Assembly (NCBI GenBank): GCA_947502305.1
Contig: CANMZA010000001.1
Span: 1,798,001 to 1,862,000 of the forward strand
Reading direction: 5' to 3'
Length of the DNA stretch: 64,000 bases
Source: an uncultured Erythrobacter sp.
GTDB taxonomy: Bacteria > Pseudomonadota > Alphaproteobacteria > Sphingomonadales > Sphingomonadaceae
In this document: positions 35,661 through 45,543 of the stretch, one piece after another
How the letters are laid out: each line of letters opens with the position of its first letter
Position numbering within the stretch: position 1 is the first letter of the stretch
Notes under the pieces: generated by a model
What the model saw: the letters and a program-made list of their open reading frames with translations, nothing else
Database searches by the model: none
What the model was told of the DNA's origin: nothing
Program-made: the position numbers and the translations under genes

Positions 35661-36019
35661 TTCAGTCCCCTTGGATATGCACGCCAACATGGCGCACAAT
35701 TCACTTATGACGAGCATATGCTCGCATGTGACGGGCTTATGACATTAGATTACCCCTTCGCAATCTCAGTGGCGGGCCATTTGACAGGTTCGCTGTGACC
35801 TGTGGCATTCACGCACCAGTCCATGTGGCCCATTTTCGTGGTGCGCCCTCGGCGCGTTCTTTTGCAGAGTTCCGGGCTTCAGGCGAAGACATCCAATCAA
35901 GACAGGGCTTTCTTATGCGGGGGTAGGCCTTCTATAGGTTATGCGGTTTAAGAGATTAGCGTCACTAGCGGTTCAAAATTTGCCGGCGGCGCTTTGAATT
36001 CAAATTTTTGGAGAGAAAC
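35661..36019. other. 359-nt divergent regulatory region
   Basis: It lies between the TonB receptor and the rightward secreted-protein gene. It contains the palindrome CGAGCATATGCTCG (35711-35724), the inverted repeat ACAGGT/ACCTGT (35784-35789 and 35798-35803), a TTGACA at 35781-35786 and CACCA/TGGTG dyads. No gene is seen. Confidence 0.55.
35711..35724. promoter_or_regulatory. Perfect palindrome upstream of the TonB receptor gene
   Basis: CGAGCATATGCTCG is a perfect 14-nt dyad 51 nt before the receptor start codon, a usual place for an operator. The binding protein is unknown. Confidence 0.45.
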
Positions 36020-36619
36020 ATGGCGTCCAAACATCAGCTTGCCGATCCCAGTAGCGCCCCAATAGGTGCGTTTTCCCGCCCGGCAATGTTCGCGCGCATG
36101 GGGGCCGCCGTGTGCGCGGCATTGATCGCCAGCAGCGCCGTGCCGCTCAGCGCGCAGGACGGACCAGCGGAAGCCGATACTGATTATTTCGAAGGGCTCA
36201 AAGCCTGCCAAGTGATCACCGATGATGCAGAGCGTTTGGCCTGTTTCGACGCGGCAGTCGGAACGATCGTCACCGCCAGCGACGAGGGTGAAGTCCAAGT
36301 CGTCGACCGCGAGGATGTCCGGCAAACCCGGCGAAGCCTCTTTGGCTTCAACCTACCGGATCTGAATATTTTCGGGAGCGATGGGGAAGAGGAAGAGGAC
36401 GAACTCTTCACCACCACGGTCGAGCGCGTGCGTTACCTGTCCGGGCGAAAGGCGCGCGTCACCACAGCCGAAGGCGCCGTTTGGGAAATGAAGAACATTC
36501 CCCGCCGACTTCGCAGAATTGAGCCCGGGGACACCGTGGAGTTTAAACCGGCGGCGCTTGGCTATTTCTTCTTGCGGATCAACGGCCAATTGGGCGTGAA
36601 GGGCCGCCGCGTCGAGTAA
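36020..36619 (+). CDS. Predicted secreted protein of unknown function
   Basis: This 199-residue protein has an N-terminal segment with signal-peptide features ending PLSAQD. It then carries the DYFEGLKACQVITDDAERLACFDAA stretch, a Cys-containing pattern seen in several uncharacterised alphaproteobacterial exported proteins, and an acidic GSDGEEEEDELF loop. The C-terminal third (TVERVRYLSGRKARVTTAEGAVWEM...) looks like a small beta barrel. Start 36020 has GGAGAG at a good distance. I do not know its function. Confidence 0.72.
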   Translation: MASKHQLADPSSAPIGAFSRPAMFARMGAAVCAALIASSAVPLSAQDGPAEADTDYFEGLKACQVITDDAERLACFDAAVGTIVTASDEGEVQVVDREDVRQTRRSLFGFNLPDLNIFGSDGEEEEDELFTTTVERVRYLSGRKARVTTAEGAVWEMKNIPRRLRRIEPGDTVEFKPAALGYFFLRINGQLGVKGRRVE

Positions 36620-36682
36620 TCCAGTGGCGTAGATAGGTTACGGCGCGAAAATTGCGCGTACGCCCGAAACGCTAACACCAAA

Positions 36683-36720
36683 CAAAAGGGGCCCGGCCAT
36701 ATCGGCCCAGCCCCTTTTTT
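36683..36720. terminator. Bidirectional terminator
   Basis: AAAAGGGGCCCGGCC and GGCCCAGCCCCTTTTTT form an interrupted stem between the rightward secreted-protein gene and the leftward peptidase gene. Confidence 0.75.
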
Positions 36721-36764
36721 GTGGCGCCTGCTCGAAAGCGAAAAGCGCCGTATTTTGCCTCTTC

Positions 36765-38762
36765 TTACAGGCCGCCCGGCCCGCAATCGTTCGCGAGGTA
36801 ATCCAGCATCTTGGTGTAGAATTGCTGTTGGTGGGTGTACATCAGAGTGCGGTAGAAGTGATCAGCGTCTTCGAGCGTAACGAATTCGCCCGTTTTGCCT
36901 GCATCCTCAAACGCCTTCTTATAATCCTCGAAGTGGTAATACAGCACGCGGCTGTCATCTTCGGGGTGTACCATCAGTAGCGGAATGTTGACCTTGCCAA
37001 CTTCTTCCAATGGGTTCGTACCGATCGTACCGCGACGTTCCGCCCAATCGTTGAGAGCGCGCGGAATTCGGCCCGCACGGCCCGCACCAAGGCGGTAGGA
37101 TTTGGCAGGGTTACCCACAGCCGCACCAGCGATAGCGCATTGGTAGATTTGCTCTTCACGGCTCAGCGCGACGAGCGCCGCGTAACCGCCGTAAGACCAA
37201 CCAAACATTGCGATACGGTCAGGATCGACCAAGCCTTGCTCTACCAAATAGAGCGCGCCGTCATCCTTATCGTCCTGCATCGCGCCGCCATGTTCGCCGT
37301 AGCCGCCGTCAAAGTGCGCTTTGCCCCAGCCAACCGTCATGCGGTAGCCCGGTTGCAGCACCATGTAGCCTGCTGAAGCGAGCAATTGGCCCCATTCGTC
37401 GTAACTTACGACTTCTGGAACGTGAGGGCCGCCATGCGGAAGCACTACCAGTGGGAATGGACCTTCGCCCTGCGGCTTGGTCACGTAACCCGGAATGGTC
37501 ATGCCATCGCGTGCCGGATACCGAATGTATTCTACGTCTGCGAGGGTCTCTTGGTTGAGCAGCGGATTGCGGCTTCCAAGTTTGGCAAGCTGACCGTCCT
37601 TTACCAACCAGAATGAGCCGGGATCACGAGGGCCGCGGTTTGTTACAACCATCGTGCGACCGTCATAAGAACGGCTCGAAATGCTGACTTGGTGGGCGTA
37701 AGGAATTTGCTGTTCAAGGGCTTCGTAAAGCGCCTTTTCTTCCTCATCGAACCAGTGACGCTCCCATTTTGCACCGGGATATTGGGCAAAGGCAATATTG
37801 TCATTGCCCGGGATTGAGTGCGTGCCAACCGCCATCACATCGGCGTCTTCTGCTGCAAACAGTTCCCGGCCAAATTCGCCAGTGTCGAAGTTAAACTCCC
37901 ACAAGGAAGCCTTGTCGGCGCCATTGCGGGCCTCGATCATGTAACCGAGATTTGGGTTGTCCGGGTTGATATGCGCAAGCCCTTGGAAACCGGTCAGGAA
38001 GCGCCAGAGATTGTCGTGATCATCCTGGTCATAGACTTCGCCAAATTGGGTCCAAGAACCATCCCCCGGTTTGCGGTAATAGGTCTTAACCGTGAAATCG
38101 CTGTCTTGGCCGATGGCGAAACGCGGATTGCCTTGGTTGTCGAACTGGATGTTGCTGTATTTGCGCGTGCCGCGCATCACCAGACTTTGCGAACCAGTGC
38201 GCAGGTTCAGCTTGTAATAGCTGCGCGGGCGGAAGGCGGCGAAGGGATCAACACCAAGGTCAGCAACCGAATCAGCCGCCGCCACAAGGACGCGATCTGG
38301 ATCATCTGGCAGAGTGTTGATGATCGCGAGGTTGCCCGTGACCTGGCTGAACTTATTCTGTTCAAGGTTGTAGAAGTAGGTCGCGTAATTGCGCGTATCG
38401 TCTTCCTGACGGCGCACGGTTTCGCGTTTGATTTCCCACGCATTGCCGACAATCACATTGTCGCTAACCCAGCGCGCATTGATGATCTCCATCGGATCCG
38501 CGGCCAGTGTGCGAAACGGCGTCGACAGATCTGACGTTTTGTAGATCTGGAGCAGGTAATCGCCTTCACGGCTTGGATTGATGTGGACCAGCAAGTGTTC
38601 GCCATCGGGCGAAATTTGCACGGCATTCACAACATCACGCAGAGCCCAAACGTCGATTGGCACCGACGATGTTGCTTGCGTGGCGGAGGGAGCAGCAACG
38701 CTCAAACCAAGCGCGGAAACGCCCAGCATTGCGGCCATAAGCGGCTTTTTCAAAACATTCAT
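36765..38762 (-). CDS. Prolyl oligopeptidase family (S9) serine peptidase
   Basis: This 665-residue protein has a signal peptide (MNVLKKPLMAAMLGVSALGLSVAAPSA), an N-terminal beta-propeller half (about 35-400) and an alpha/beta hydrolase half. The catalytic Ser is Ser523 in GWSYGGYAALV, the acid is in VHPEDDSRVLY and the His in ADHFYRTL. It resembles dipeptidyl/acylaminoacyl peptidases of sphingomonads that degrade oligopeptides in the periplasm. It lies beside two TonB receptors, which suggests peptide use. The ATG at 38762 is preferred to a TTG six bases earlier. Confidence 0.93.
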   Translation of the reverse strand: MNVLKKPLMAAMLGVSALGLSVAAPSATQATSSVPIDVWALRDVVNAVQISPDGEHLLVHINPSREGDYLLQIYKTSDLSTPFRTLAADPMEIINARWVSDNVIVGNAWEIKRETVRRQEDDTRNYATYFYNLEQNKFSQVTGNLAIINTLPDDPDRVLVAAADSVADLGVDPFAAFRPRSYYKLNLRTGSQSLVMRGTRKYSNIQFDNQGNPRFAIGQDSDFTVKTYYRKPGDGSWTQFGEVYDQDDHDNLWRFLTGFQGLAHINPDNPNLGYMIEARNGADKASLWEFNFDTGEFGRELFAAEDADVMAVGTHSIPGNDNIAFAQYPGAKWERHWFDEEEKALYEALEQQIPYAHQVSISSRSYDGRTMVVTNRGPRDPGSFWLVKDGQLAKLGSRNPLLNQETLADVEYIRYPARDGMTIPGYVTKPQGEGPFPLVVLPHGGPHVPEVVSYDEWGQLLASAGYMVLQPGYRMTVGWGKAHFDGGYGEHGGAMQDDKDDGALYLVEQGLVDPDRIAMFGWSYGGYAALVALSREEQIYQCAIAGAAVGNPAKSYRLGAGRAGRIPRALNDWAERRGTIGTNPLEEVGKVNIPLLMVHPEDDSRVLYYHFEDYKKAFEDAGKTGEFVTLEDADHFYRTLMYTHQQQFYTKMLDYLANDCGPGGL

Positions 38763-38862
38763 GGTCAAACTCTTTTCAGTTTTGTGTCCAGTAAACCCCG
38801 CATTTTCGCGTCACCTCCACTCGGCGAAAATGCACCCGTTTTTGGGATGGGCATATTTATAC

Positions 38863-38904
38863 AAAAAAGCGGCCCCTCGGCAAGTCCCGAGAGGCCGCTC
38901 TTTC
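38863..38904 (-). terminator. Terminator of the 1132-residue TonB receptor gene
   Basis: Read on the minus strand, GAGCGGCCTCTCGGG and CCGAGGGGCCGCTTTTTT pair with one G-U, followed by T-run. It lies 25 nt after the receptor stop codon. Confidence 0.85.
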
Positions 38905-38928
38905 TAGCTCAATACAGCTGTTCTCGCC

Positions 38929-41900
38929 TTAGAAGCGATACAGCAGCTGACCGAAGAACTCACGTCCGTTGAGGTCATAGCCGTTACCGATTGGCGTGTT
39001 GGAAATCGCGAGCACTTCGTCGCTGTCCACCAGTGGCGGAGCTTCGTCGAAGAGGTTGCGAACACCAGCGATGATCCGGAAATCACCATTGTCCCAGCGA
39101 ACCGAAGCAGAACTTTCGAAGTACTCGTCTGCGAAGCCAACATCGCGGCAGAAGCGGCCATCGCCAGCTACGTTCGCGGTGCCATCACCGAGGCAGGTAT
39201 CCGACAGGAAGCCAGTGCCAAGGTTACCGAAGGCATCGTCAAATTCATCAACCCCGATTGGATCCTGAGCAACAGCGTCGATGTAACGGGTCTGCCACGT
39301 GAAGCGGAAGTCCTTCCAATCAACGTTGAAGGTCACACGGCCGGTCCAGTCTGGGAAGCCGAATTCACCAGCGAAGTCAGCCTGTTCGATCGAACCATCA
39401 TCATTTGTGAAGAGGTTCGAACGTTCAATCAGCTTGTTGGCAACGACGTTCAGTTGAAGATCAAACACTTCGTTGCCGATGGTTACAGGGTAACCAAAGG
39501 TTGTGTTGATATCCAAACCACGGACCGATTCTTGGTCGAGGTTCAAGAAGCCTTGGAACACGCCGTTGATCAGCTGACGGTCGATCGACGAGACGTTGAT
39601 CCGGTCGCAGAACTGGCTGACGCTTTCGTCTTCGCGGTTGTAGCAGTCATTAATAATGAACTGCGCGTTTGGCTCGATGATCGAGTCCTTCAACTTGATG
39701 TCGTAATAGTTGAAGTTGAACGCGAAATCGAAGCCGCTTGCGAAGCTTTCTTCAAACGAGAAGCCGGTCGTGATCGAACGCGATGTTTCCGGCTCAAGGT
39801 CGAAAGTACCGCCTGAAACCACTTCGCCGCTGGTGATCTGAAGCGTGTTCAGGCCCTCTGCGTCGATACCGGTTGTGGTTGGATCGCGGCCTTCGCGTGA
39901 ACAGTTGTTCAGAACGAATTGATCACGCTGATCAAGGGTCGCATCATATGCACCGTTGACGAATGCATCGTCAGGAACGGCGCATGGATCGAACAAGTTC
40001 AAGAAGCCCGATTGGCTGCGCAGGAAGTTCTCACGCAGGTTCGGCGCACGGAACGACGTGCCGTAGCTAAACTTGAAGAGAAGCGGTGGAACCGGACGCC
40101 AGCCGCCTTTGATGGCGAATGTACCGTTAGAACCGTAAAACTCTTCGTCAGTGAACCGGCCTGAAACGTTCAAGGTCAATTCTTCGACCAAAGTTTCACC
40201 AGCCATCAACGGAATGTCGACTTCGGCAAATGCTTCGCGAATTGTCTTCGAACCGCTGGCACCGCCATCGGAGAAGAAGCCGAAGAACAGACCGTTCGAA
40301 GCCGTAAATGCAGGCTCTGAATTGATCGAATCTTCGCGCCATTCGCCGCCAATCACAACACCGACTGGGCCTGCTGGCAGATCGAACAGATCGCCTGTGA
40401 CGTAAGCAGAGATAAGTGTCTGCTCATAAGTGGTGTCGAAAGTACGCTGGTCGAAGACATAGTCACGCTCAGCAGCAGTTTCGAAATCACCTTGCGCACC
40501 GGTCAGCACGCTTGCGGCGAAAAGGTTCACTGGCACACAGCCAGCGAGCAAGTCAGGTGCCGCCAGATCAGGGTTTGCAAGGCCAGCGCCGTTGCACTCA
40601 CCGATGAAGAGCGGGTTGCCGCCGAATACATCAACATTGTTGTCGTAATCGTCTGCAATGCCGTCACCGTCATTATCGACAATGCCGTCACCGTCGTAGT
40701 CCGCTGTTGGATCGAGACCCAGAGCAAGCGCTAGGCGATCTTCGCGAATACCGTCACGTGACGAAGTACCGTCGGAACGCGAGTACGAAACAGCCGCTTC
40801 AAAGGTCCAGCTCGAACCGATGAATGGCAAATCGCCGCGCAAACCGAGAACGCCGCGATATTGCTCTTGCTCAACTGCAAAGTTGTTCCGGTCACCCACG
40901 ATCGACGTGATCGGCGTGGTCGGGAGCGAGAAGCCAGTCGACAAAGCGGCACCAGTGCCATTGATCCCGAGAAGCTCGTTATCAACTGCACGGCAATCAA
41001 CGCCGTTTGGCTGGTTCAGGTTACAAGGGTTGAACTGGTTCGGAGCCGGAACAGATGGGAAAATCTGCGGCAGACCAGCACCCGGTGCCGAGATTTCGGC
41101 GCGCGTGAATTGCGCTTCGAAGAACGGCGTGAGGTTCGCTTCACCCGGCAATGTGTACTCACCATAAGCGAACACGTTGTACAGCTCTTGCTGCGAAATG
41201 AACGTCCGGTTCAATTCCGCTTCGGAAGCGTTGGTGTTGACGTTTTGGAAATCGACATCGCGGATGCCGTCGCCATTGGTGTCAAGATCAGTACCGAAAG
41301 CATCGGTCGATTCGCCAAAGTTGAATGGGTTGCCCGTATTGGGGTCATTCGGGAAGTTGGCGATGTTGCCGTTGCCCGGGAAGTAAACCGAACCAAAGCG
41401 CGCAAATGGCTGGAAGATACGGCCAGAAATGCCAGAAATCTTACATTCGCTTTCAGAAACGCTGACACCCGGTGTGCGGTTTTGGACAACTGCGTTGTCA
41501 CGCACGCCAGTGGTGAAGATGTTGCCATCCTGATCCACTTCGTAATGGGTATTACAACCCGAGAGGAAGTCGCGGTCTCGTGCCGTCACTTCGTCGCGGA
41601 ACTGATACTCAGCGCCGATGCCGAATACGGCCCGGTCGGTGCTGAAGCCCCATGCCGCGCTGATTGTGTAATCTTCGCCAGCGCCCATCGGGTTGACGTC
41701 GCCGTTCACCTGAAGCTCAAGACCATCAAAGTCTTTGCGCAAGATGACGTTCACAACACCAGCAACCGCGTCAGAACCGTAAACCGACGAAGCACCGTCA
41801 GTCAGGAGGTCATAGCGATCGACGAGCGATGCAGGAATAAGGTTGATCGATGGGTTAACTGGCGCACCCTCAACACCCGATGGGGCGAGGCGGCGGCCAT

Positions 41901-42327
41901 TGACCAGAACCAGCGTCCGGCCAGCGCCGAGACCGCGAAGGTTGATCGTCTGCGAACCCGGACCGTTATCAAGCACGAAGCCCTGGAAGGTCGCGTCAAT
42001 TTGCTGACCCGCAGCCGCTTCCGAACGCTGCAAAATTTGCGCGGGATCGAACGCACCAACGGCTTGCTGGTTTTCGGTGCTGAGCACCTGCAGCGGGGAA
42101 ATTGAGCTGTATGTGTCGCGGACAATGCGCGAACCGGTAACGGTGATACCGCCCTGCCCTTGCGTTTGGCCGGTTGCATCGGTCGTTACGTCGACCTGCT
42201 CTTCTTCCTCTTCTTCCTGACCTTCATCAGCGGCGTCTTGCGCGCTGACAGGACCAGCCATCACAAATGCGATGGCTGATGCGGAAAAGGCGAGCGCCTT
42301 AATCGAATTGCTATGAAACTTCTTCAT
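38929..42327 (-). CDS. Large TonB-dependent receptor with acidic calcium-type loops
   Basis: This 1132-residue protein has a signal peptide ending MAGPVSAQD and an acidic linker with a run of six Glu. A TonB-box-like ITVTGSRIVRD comes next, then the plug (LQVLSTENQQAVGAF to about 210, LNLRGLGAGRTLVLVNGRR), and the barrel ends EFFGQLLYRF. It is longer than most receptors because of extra loops rich in Asp, Asn and Gly, including two DxDGDGI units. The ATG has GGAG at 6 nt. It likely imports a larger ligand than siderophores. The ligand is unknown. Confidence 0.94.
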   Translation of the reverse strand: MKKFHSNSIKALAFSASAIAFVMAGPVSAQDAADEGQEEEEEEQVDVTTDATGQTQGQGGITVTGSRIVRDTYSSISPLQVLSTENQQAVGAFDPAQILQRSEAAAGQQIDATFQGFVLDNGPGSQTINLRGLGAGRTLVLVNGRRLAPSGVEGAPVNPSINLIPASLVDRYDLLTDGASSVYGSDAVAGVVNVILRKDFDGLELQVNGDVNPMGAGEDYTISAAWGFSTDRAVFGIGAEYQFRDEVTARDRDFLSGCNTHYEVDQDGNIFTTGVRDNAVVQNRTPGVSVSESECKISGISGRIFQPFARFGSVYFPGNGNIANFPNDPNTGNPFNFGESTDAFGTDLDTNGDGIRDVDFQNVNTNASEAELNRTFISQQELYNVFAYGEYTLPGEANLTPFFEAQFTRAEISAPGAGLPQIFPSVPAPNQFNPCNLNQPNGVDCRAVDNELLGINGTGAALSTGFSLPTTPITSIVGDRNNFAVEQEQYRGVLGLRGDLPFIGSSWTFEAAVSYSRSDGTSSRDGIREDRLALALGLDPTADYDGDGIVDNDGDGIADDYDNNVDVFGGNPLFIGECNGAGLANPDLAAPDLLAGCVPVNLFAASVLTGAQGDFETAAERDYVFDQRTFDTTYEQTLISAYVTGDLFDLPAGPVGVVIGGEWREDSINSEPAFTASNGLFFGFFSDGGASGSKTIREAFAEVDIPLMAGETLVEELTLNVSGRFTDEEFYGSNGTFAIKGGWRPVPPLLFKFSYGTSFRAPNLRENFLRSQSGFLNLFDPCAVPDDAFVNGAYDATLDQRDQFVLNNCSREGRDPTTTGIDAEGLNTLQITSGEVVSGGTFDLEPETSRSITTGFSFEESFASGFDFAFNFNYYDIKLKDSIIEPNAQFIINDCYNREDESVSQFCDRINVSSIDRQLINGVFQGFLNLDQESVRGLDINTTFGYPVTIGNEVFDLQLNVVANKLIERSNLFTNDDGSIEQADFAGEFGFPDWTGRVTFNVDWKDFRFTWQTRYIDAVAQDPIGVDEFDDAFGNLGTGFLSDTCLGDGTANVAGDGRFCRDVGFADEYFESSASVRWDNGDFRIIAGVRNLFDEAPPLVDSDEVLAISNTPIGNGYDLNGREFFGQLLYRF
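40636..40701 (-). repeat. Tandem DxDGDGI units inside the TonB receptor
   Basis: Two 24-nt repeats each encode DGDGI, within ADYDGDGIVDNDGDGIADD. The pattern is that of thrombospondin type 3 or EF-hand-like calcium loops. A third related unit (DTNGDGI) is at 41263-41283. Confidence 0.7.
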
Positions 42328-42373
42328 GATCACTCCAGTTGCGACAACCGGAGCCTTGGCCGTGAACCTGCTT

Positions 42374-42415
42374 ATTCTCCAATTGCGCAAATTACCCGTT
42401 TGCGCATCGGAGAAT
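42374..42415 (-). promoter_or_regulatory. Two-part hairpin in the leader of the large TonB receptor
   Basis: ATTCTCC (42374-42380) pairs with GGAGAAT (42409-42415) and TGCGCAAA with TTTGCGCA around a 7-nt loop, giving about 15 bp. It sits 47 nt before the start codon without a T-run, so it is a leader control element or an operator rather than a terminator. Confidence 0.6.
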
Positions 42416-42584
42416 CCCCTTGCCGGTCCCGCTACAAAGCCCCTGCGGTGTCGGATGTGTGCAATAGGGGCGTAATTATGTAAATGAGACGTTCAGGTTA
42501 CGGCCACTTTTCGGAGGGGTGTTGCGGGAATCCCACAGAGCGCTTTTTACACTTGCAACAAGCCATGCGCGGCGCTTTGCGAAA

Positions 42585-42612
42585 AGTATAACAAACCCCG
42601 GCTTGCACGCAA
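42585..42612 (-). promoter_or_regulatory. Sigma-70-type promoter for the large TonB receptor
   Basis: On the minus strand TTGCGT (42612-42607) and TATACT (42590-42585) are 16 nt apart. The predicted transcript start leaves a leader of about 250 nt. Confidence 0.5.
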
Positions 42613-42761
42613 TAAATCACCAGAGTGACAATTTCTGTCTTTTCGGCAGCACATAATTACGCAGCCATGCCGAACTTGTTCCGCATCAAATTCCGCACGA
42701 TTGGCCGCGAATCTCATGGTCTATCCCGAGCCGCTCGCCAACCTCACGATCCGCCCTCAGT

Positions 42762-45338
42762 TTACTCCACATTGATCTGCAATTGGCCGTCGCCTTCATC
42801 GACTTTGACATTCGCGCCGTCATTGACCGTCCCTTCGATCAGCATCTCCGCCAGCGGGTCTTGCAAAAAACGCTGCACCGCACGTTTCAACGGACGCGCG
42901 CCATAGACCGGATCATAGCCAACCCGGCCCAGCCAGCGCAAAGCAGCCTCTGTTAGATCGAGCCTGATCTTGCGGTCATCGAGCAGTTTCTGAACCCGTT
43001 TCACCTGAATCGCGACAATCGGCGCCATGTGCTCCATCGCGAGGCGGTGGAACAGGATGATCTCATCCAGCCGGTTGAGGAATTCTGGACGGAAATGCCC
43101 GCGCACCACATCCATCACCTTATCCTCAACCTCAGCGACCTTTTGATCATCGCCGAGATTTGCCAAATGTTGACTGCCCAGATTGGAGGTCAGGATGATC
43201 AGCGTGTTGGAGAAATCAACCTTACGCCCCTGCCCATCGGTGAGATGCCCGTCATCGAGCACTTGGAGCAGCACATTAAAGACATCGGTATGCGCTTTTT
43301 CCACCTCATCGAACAACACGACCTGATACGGGCGGCGGCGCACGGCTTCTGTTAGAACGCCGCCTTCGTCATAACCGACATAGCCCGGAGGCGCACCGAT
43401 CAGGCGGGCGATCGAATGCTTCTCCATAAATTCCGACATATCAATGCGGACCAATGCCTGATCATCATCGAACAGAAATTCAGCAAGCGCTTTGGTCAAT
43501 TCGGTTTTGCCAACGCCAGTGGGGCCGAGGAATAGGAAGGAGCCAAGCGGCCGGTTCGGATCTTGCAAACCGGCTCGCGCACGGCGGACGGCTTTGGAGA
43601 CAGCCTCGATGGCTTGCGTCTGGCCAATGACGCGTTTGCCGATGATGCTTTCCATCTCCATCAACTTCTCGCGCTCCCCTTCCATCATTTTATCGACGGG
43701 GATGCCAGTCCAACGCGACACAACGCCGGCAATGTCCTCTTCGGTCACTTCCTCCCTCAACAACGCGTTCTCTGTGAGGTCTTCGGCGGCGGCCAAGCGT
43801 TTTTCCAAATCGGGGATCGTGCCGTAAGAAAGCTCACCCGCTTTCGCCAGATCGCCGGTGCGCTGGGCCTGTTCCAGCTCTAGGCGCGCGTGATCCAGCT
43901 CCTCTTTGATCTTGCCCTCGGCCTCGATCTTATCACGCTCATTCTGCCAGCGCGTGGTTAGTTCAGCGCTTTCCTGCTCAAGGTTAGCCAGCTCTTCGCG
44001 CAAAATAACCAGCCGGTCCCGGCTGGCGCGGTCATCCTCTTTTTCGAGCGCCGATTCTTCGATTTTCAGCTGAATGATCCGGCGATCCAATTCGTCGATT
44101 TCTTCCGGCTTGCTCTCCACTTCCATGCGAATGCGAGAGGCCGCCTCATCCATCAAATCGATGGCTTTGTCCGGCAGGAAACGGTTTTGGATATAGCGAT
44201 CCGACAGTTTCGCCGCCGCCACAATCGAACTGTCCGTGATCCGCACACCGTGATGCAGTTCATATTTGTCTTTGATGCCGCGCAGGATGGAGATTGTGTC
44301 CTCCACGCTCGGCTCATCAATATAGACCATCTGGAACCGCCTCTGCAGCGCCGGGTCTTTCTCGACATATTTCTGATATTCATCGAGGGTCGTGGCCCCG
44401 ATGCAATGCAGCTCTCCGCGTGACAAAGCCGGTTTTAGCAGGTTGGAGGCATCCATGCTGCCCTCGCTCGCGCCCGCGCCGATCAACGTGTGCATTTCAT
44501 CAATGAACAGGATGATCTGACCATCGGCGTTCTTCACCTCATCAAGTACGCTTTTCAGCCGCTCTTCAAATTCGCCGCGATATTTCGCGCCCGCGATCAG
44601 AGAGCCCATATCAAGGCTCATCAATGTGCGCCCTTTCAAGCTATCGGGCACATCACCATTGGCAATACGCAGCGCCAGCCCTTCTGCAATCGCAGTCTTA
44701 CCCGTGCCCGGTTCCCCGATCAGCGCCGGATTGTTCTTCGTCCGGCGGGCGAGGATTTGGACAGTGCGGCGGATTTCTTCATCACGTCCAATGACCGGGT
44801 CGAGTTTCCCATCGCGCGCCGCCTGCGTCAGATCGCGCGCGAATTTTTCCATCGCATCATAGGTGCTCTCGGCATTCGCGCTGTCGGCTTTCTTACCGCC
44901 GCGCAGGTCTTCGATGGCCGCGTTGAGCGTCTGCGGTGTCACGCTGGCTGCTTTCATCGCCTCGCCCGCTTTGCCGGTCGCCAGCGCCAAAGCTGTCAGC
45001 AGCCGTTCGACCGTCACATAGCTGTCGCCTGCTTTATCTGCGAGCTGTTCAGCGGTATCGAGCACCCGCACCGTGTCATTATCCAGACCCGGAGTATCCT
45101 GCGCGCCGCCGCCGGTCACGGCAGGAATTTTGGACAGGCCCGCATCCACCGCGCTGACTGCCAACGCCGCCTCGCCACCGCTGCGCTGAATCAAGCCAGA
45201 GGCCATGCCTTCTTCGTCTTCGAGCAGTGCTTTTAACAAATGCAGCGGCGTGATCCGCTGATGGTTCATGCGGATCGCAACGGTTTGCGCGCTTTGCAGG
45301 AAGCCTTTTGCCCGGTCAGTAAACTTTTCGAGATTCAT
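42762..45338 (-). CDS. clpB: ATP-dependent chaperone ClpB
   Basis: This 858-residue AAA+ disaggregase works with DnaK to rescue aggregated protein. Visible are the N-terminal Clp domain pair (about 1-145, [16 protein letters not shown]), the first nucleotide domain with GEPGTGKT, the coiled-coil middle domain (about 410-520) and the second nucleotide domain with GPTGVGKT. A ClpB-typical end [19 protein letters not shown] follows. Length is normal. A heat-shock-type promoter may lie upstream. Confidence 0.97.
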   Translation of the reverse strand: MNLEKFTDRAKGFLQSAQTVAIRMNHQRITPLHLLKALLEDEEGMASGLIQRSGGEAALAVSAVDAGLSKIPAVTGGGAQDTPGLDNDTVRVLDTAEQLADKAGDSYVTVERLLTALALATGKAGEAMKAASVTPQTLNAAIEDLRGGKKADSANAESTYDAMEKFARDLTQAARDGKLDPVIGRDEEIRRTVQILARRTKNNPALIGEPGTGKTAIAEGLALRIANGDVPDSLKGRTLMSLDMGSLIAGAKYRGEFEERLKSVLDEVKNADGQIILFIDEMHTLIGAGASEGSMDASNLLKPALSRGELHCIGATTLDEYQKYVEKDPALQRRFQMVYIDEPSVEDTISILRGIKDKYELHHGVRITDSSIVAAAKLSDRYIQNRFLPDKAIDLMDEAASRIRMEVESKPEEIDELDRRIIQLKIEESALEKEDDRASRDRLVILREELANLEQESAELTTRWQNERDKIEAEGKIKEELDHARLELEQAQRTGDLAKAGELSYGTIPDLEKRLAAAEDLTENALLREEVTEEDIAGVVSRWTGIPVDKMMEGEREKLMEMESIIGKRVIGQTQAIEAVSKAVRRARAGLQDPNRPLGSFLFLGPTGVGKTELTKALAEFLFDDDQALVRIDMSEFMEKHSIARLIGAPPGYVGYDEGGVLTEAVRRRPYQVVLFDEVEKAHTDVFNVLLQVLDDGHLTDGQGRKVDFSNTLIILTSNLGSQHLANLGDDQKVAEVEDKVMDVVRGHFRPEFLNRLDEIILFHRLAMEHMAPIVAIQVKRVQKLLDDRKIRLDLTEAALRWLGRVGYDPVYGARPLKRAVQRFLQDPLAEMLIEGTVNDGANVKVDEGDGQLQINVE

Positions 45339-45399
45339 ACTGTGCCCTTATGCCGCCCGAATTTGAGCGGACGCAATTTCTCTAGGTGTGTTACATGAG

Positions 45400-45429
45400 T
45401 AGGTGGGTCGCGGAACGCAATTTGGCAAG
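45400..45429 (-). promoter_or_regulatory. Possible sigma-32 promoter of clpB
   Basis: On the minus strand CTTG (45429-45426) and CCCACCTA (45407-45400) are separated by 18 nt, somewhat like heat-shock promoters. ClpB is a classic heat-shock gene. The match is weak. Confidence 0.35.
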
Positions 45430-45543
45430 ACCTTAACTGCAGCCTCTGGTTGACACTCTGCTTGGCGTGCCACCTGACGTGTAGCTTGACGCGCCCGGGC
45501 CGCGCGGCGATTACCGGGGCAAGAGAGTTTGGAGAATACTATA

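Larger units (their letters stand above)
42328..42761. other. 434-nt region between clpB and the large TonB receptor
   Basis: It holds a promoter on the minus strand (42585-42612), a long leader of about 250 nt for the receptor and a strong hairpin (42374-42415). I see no gene. A small GCCCCT/AGGGGC dyad lies at 42439-42471. Confidence 0.6.

Noticed and set aside
34761..35798. 345-codon plus-strand frame
   Set aside because: Antisense shadow of the first TonB receptor. The receptor frame shows all family motifs.
40861..42105. 414-codon plus-strand frame
   Set aside because: Antisense shadow of the second TonB receptor; composition and lack of motifs argue against a gene.
42328..42610. Cobalamin riboswitch before the large TonB receptor
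   Set aside because: No B12-box-like sequence seen; the leader hairpin is a different structure.
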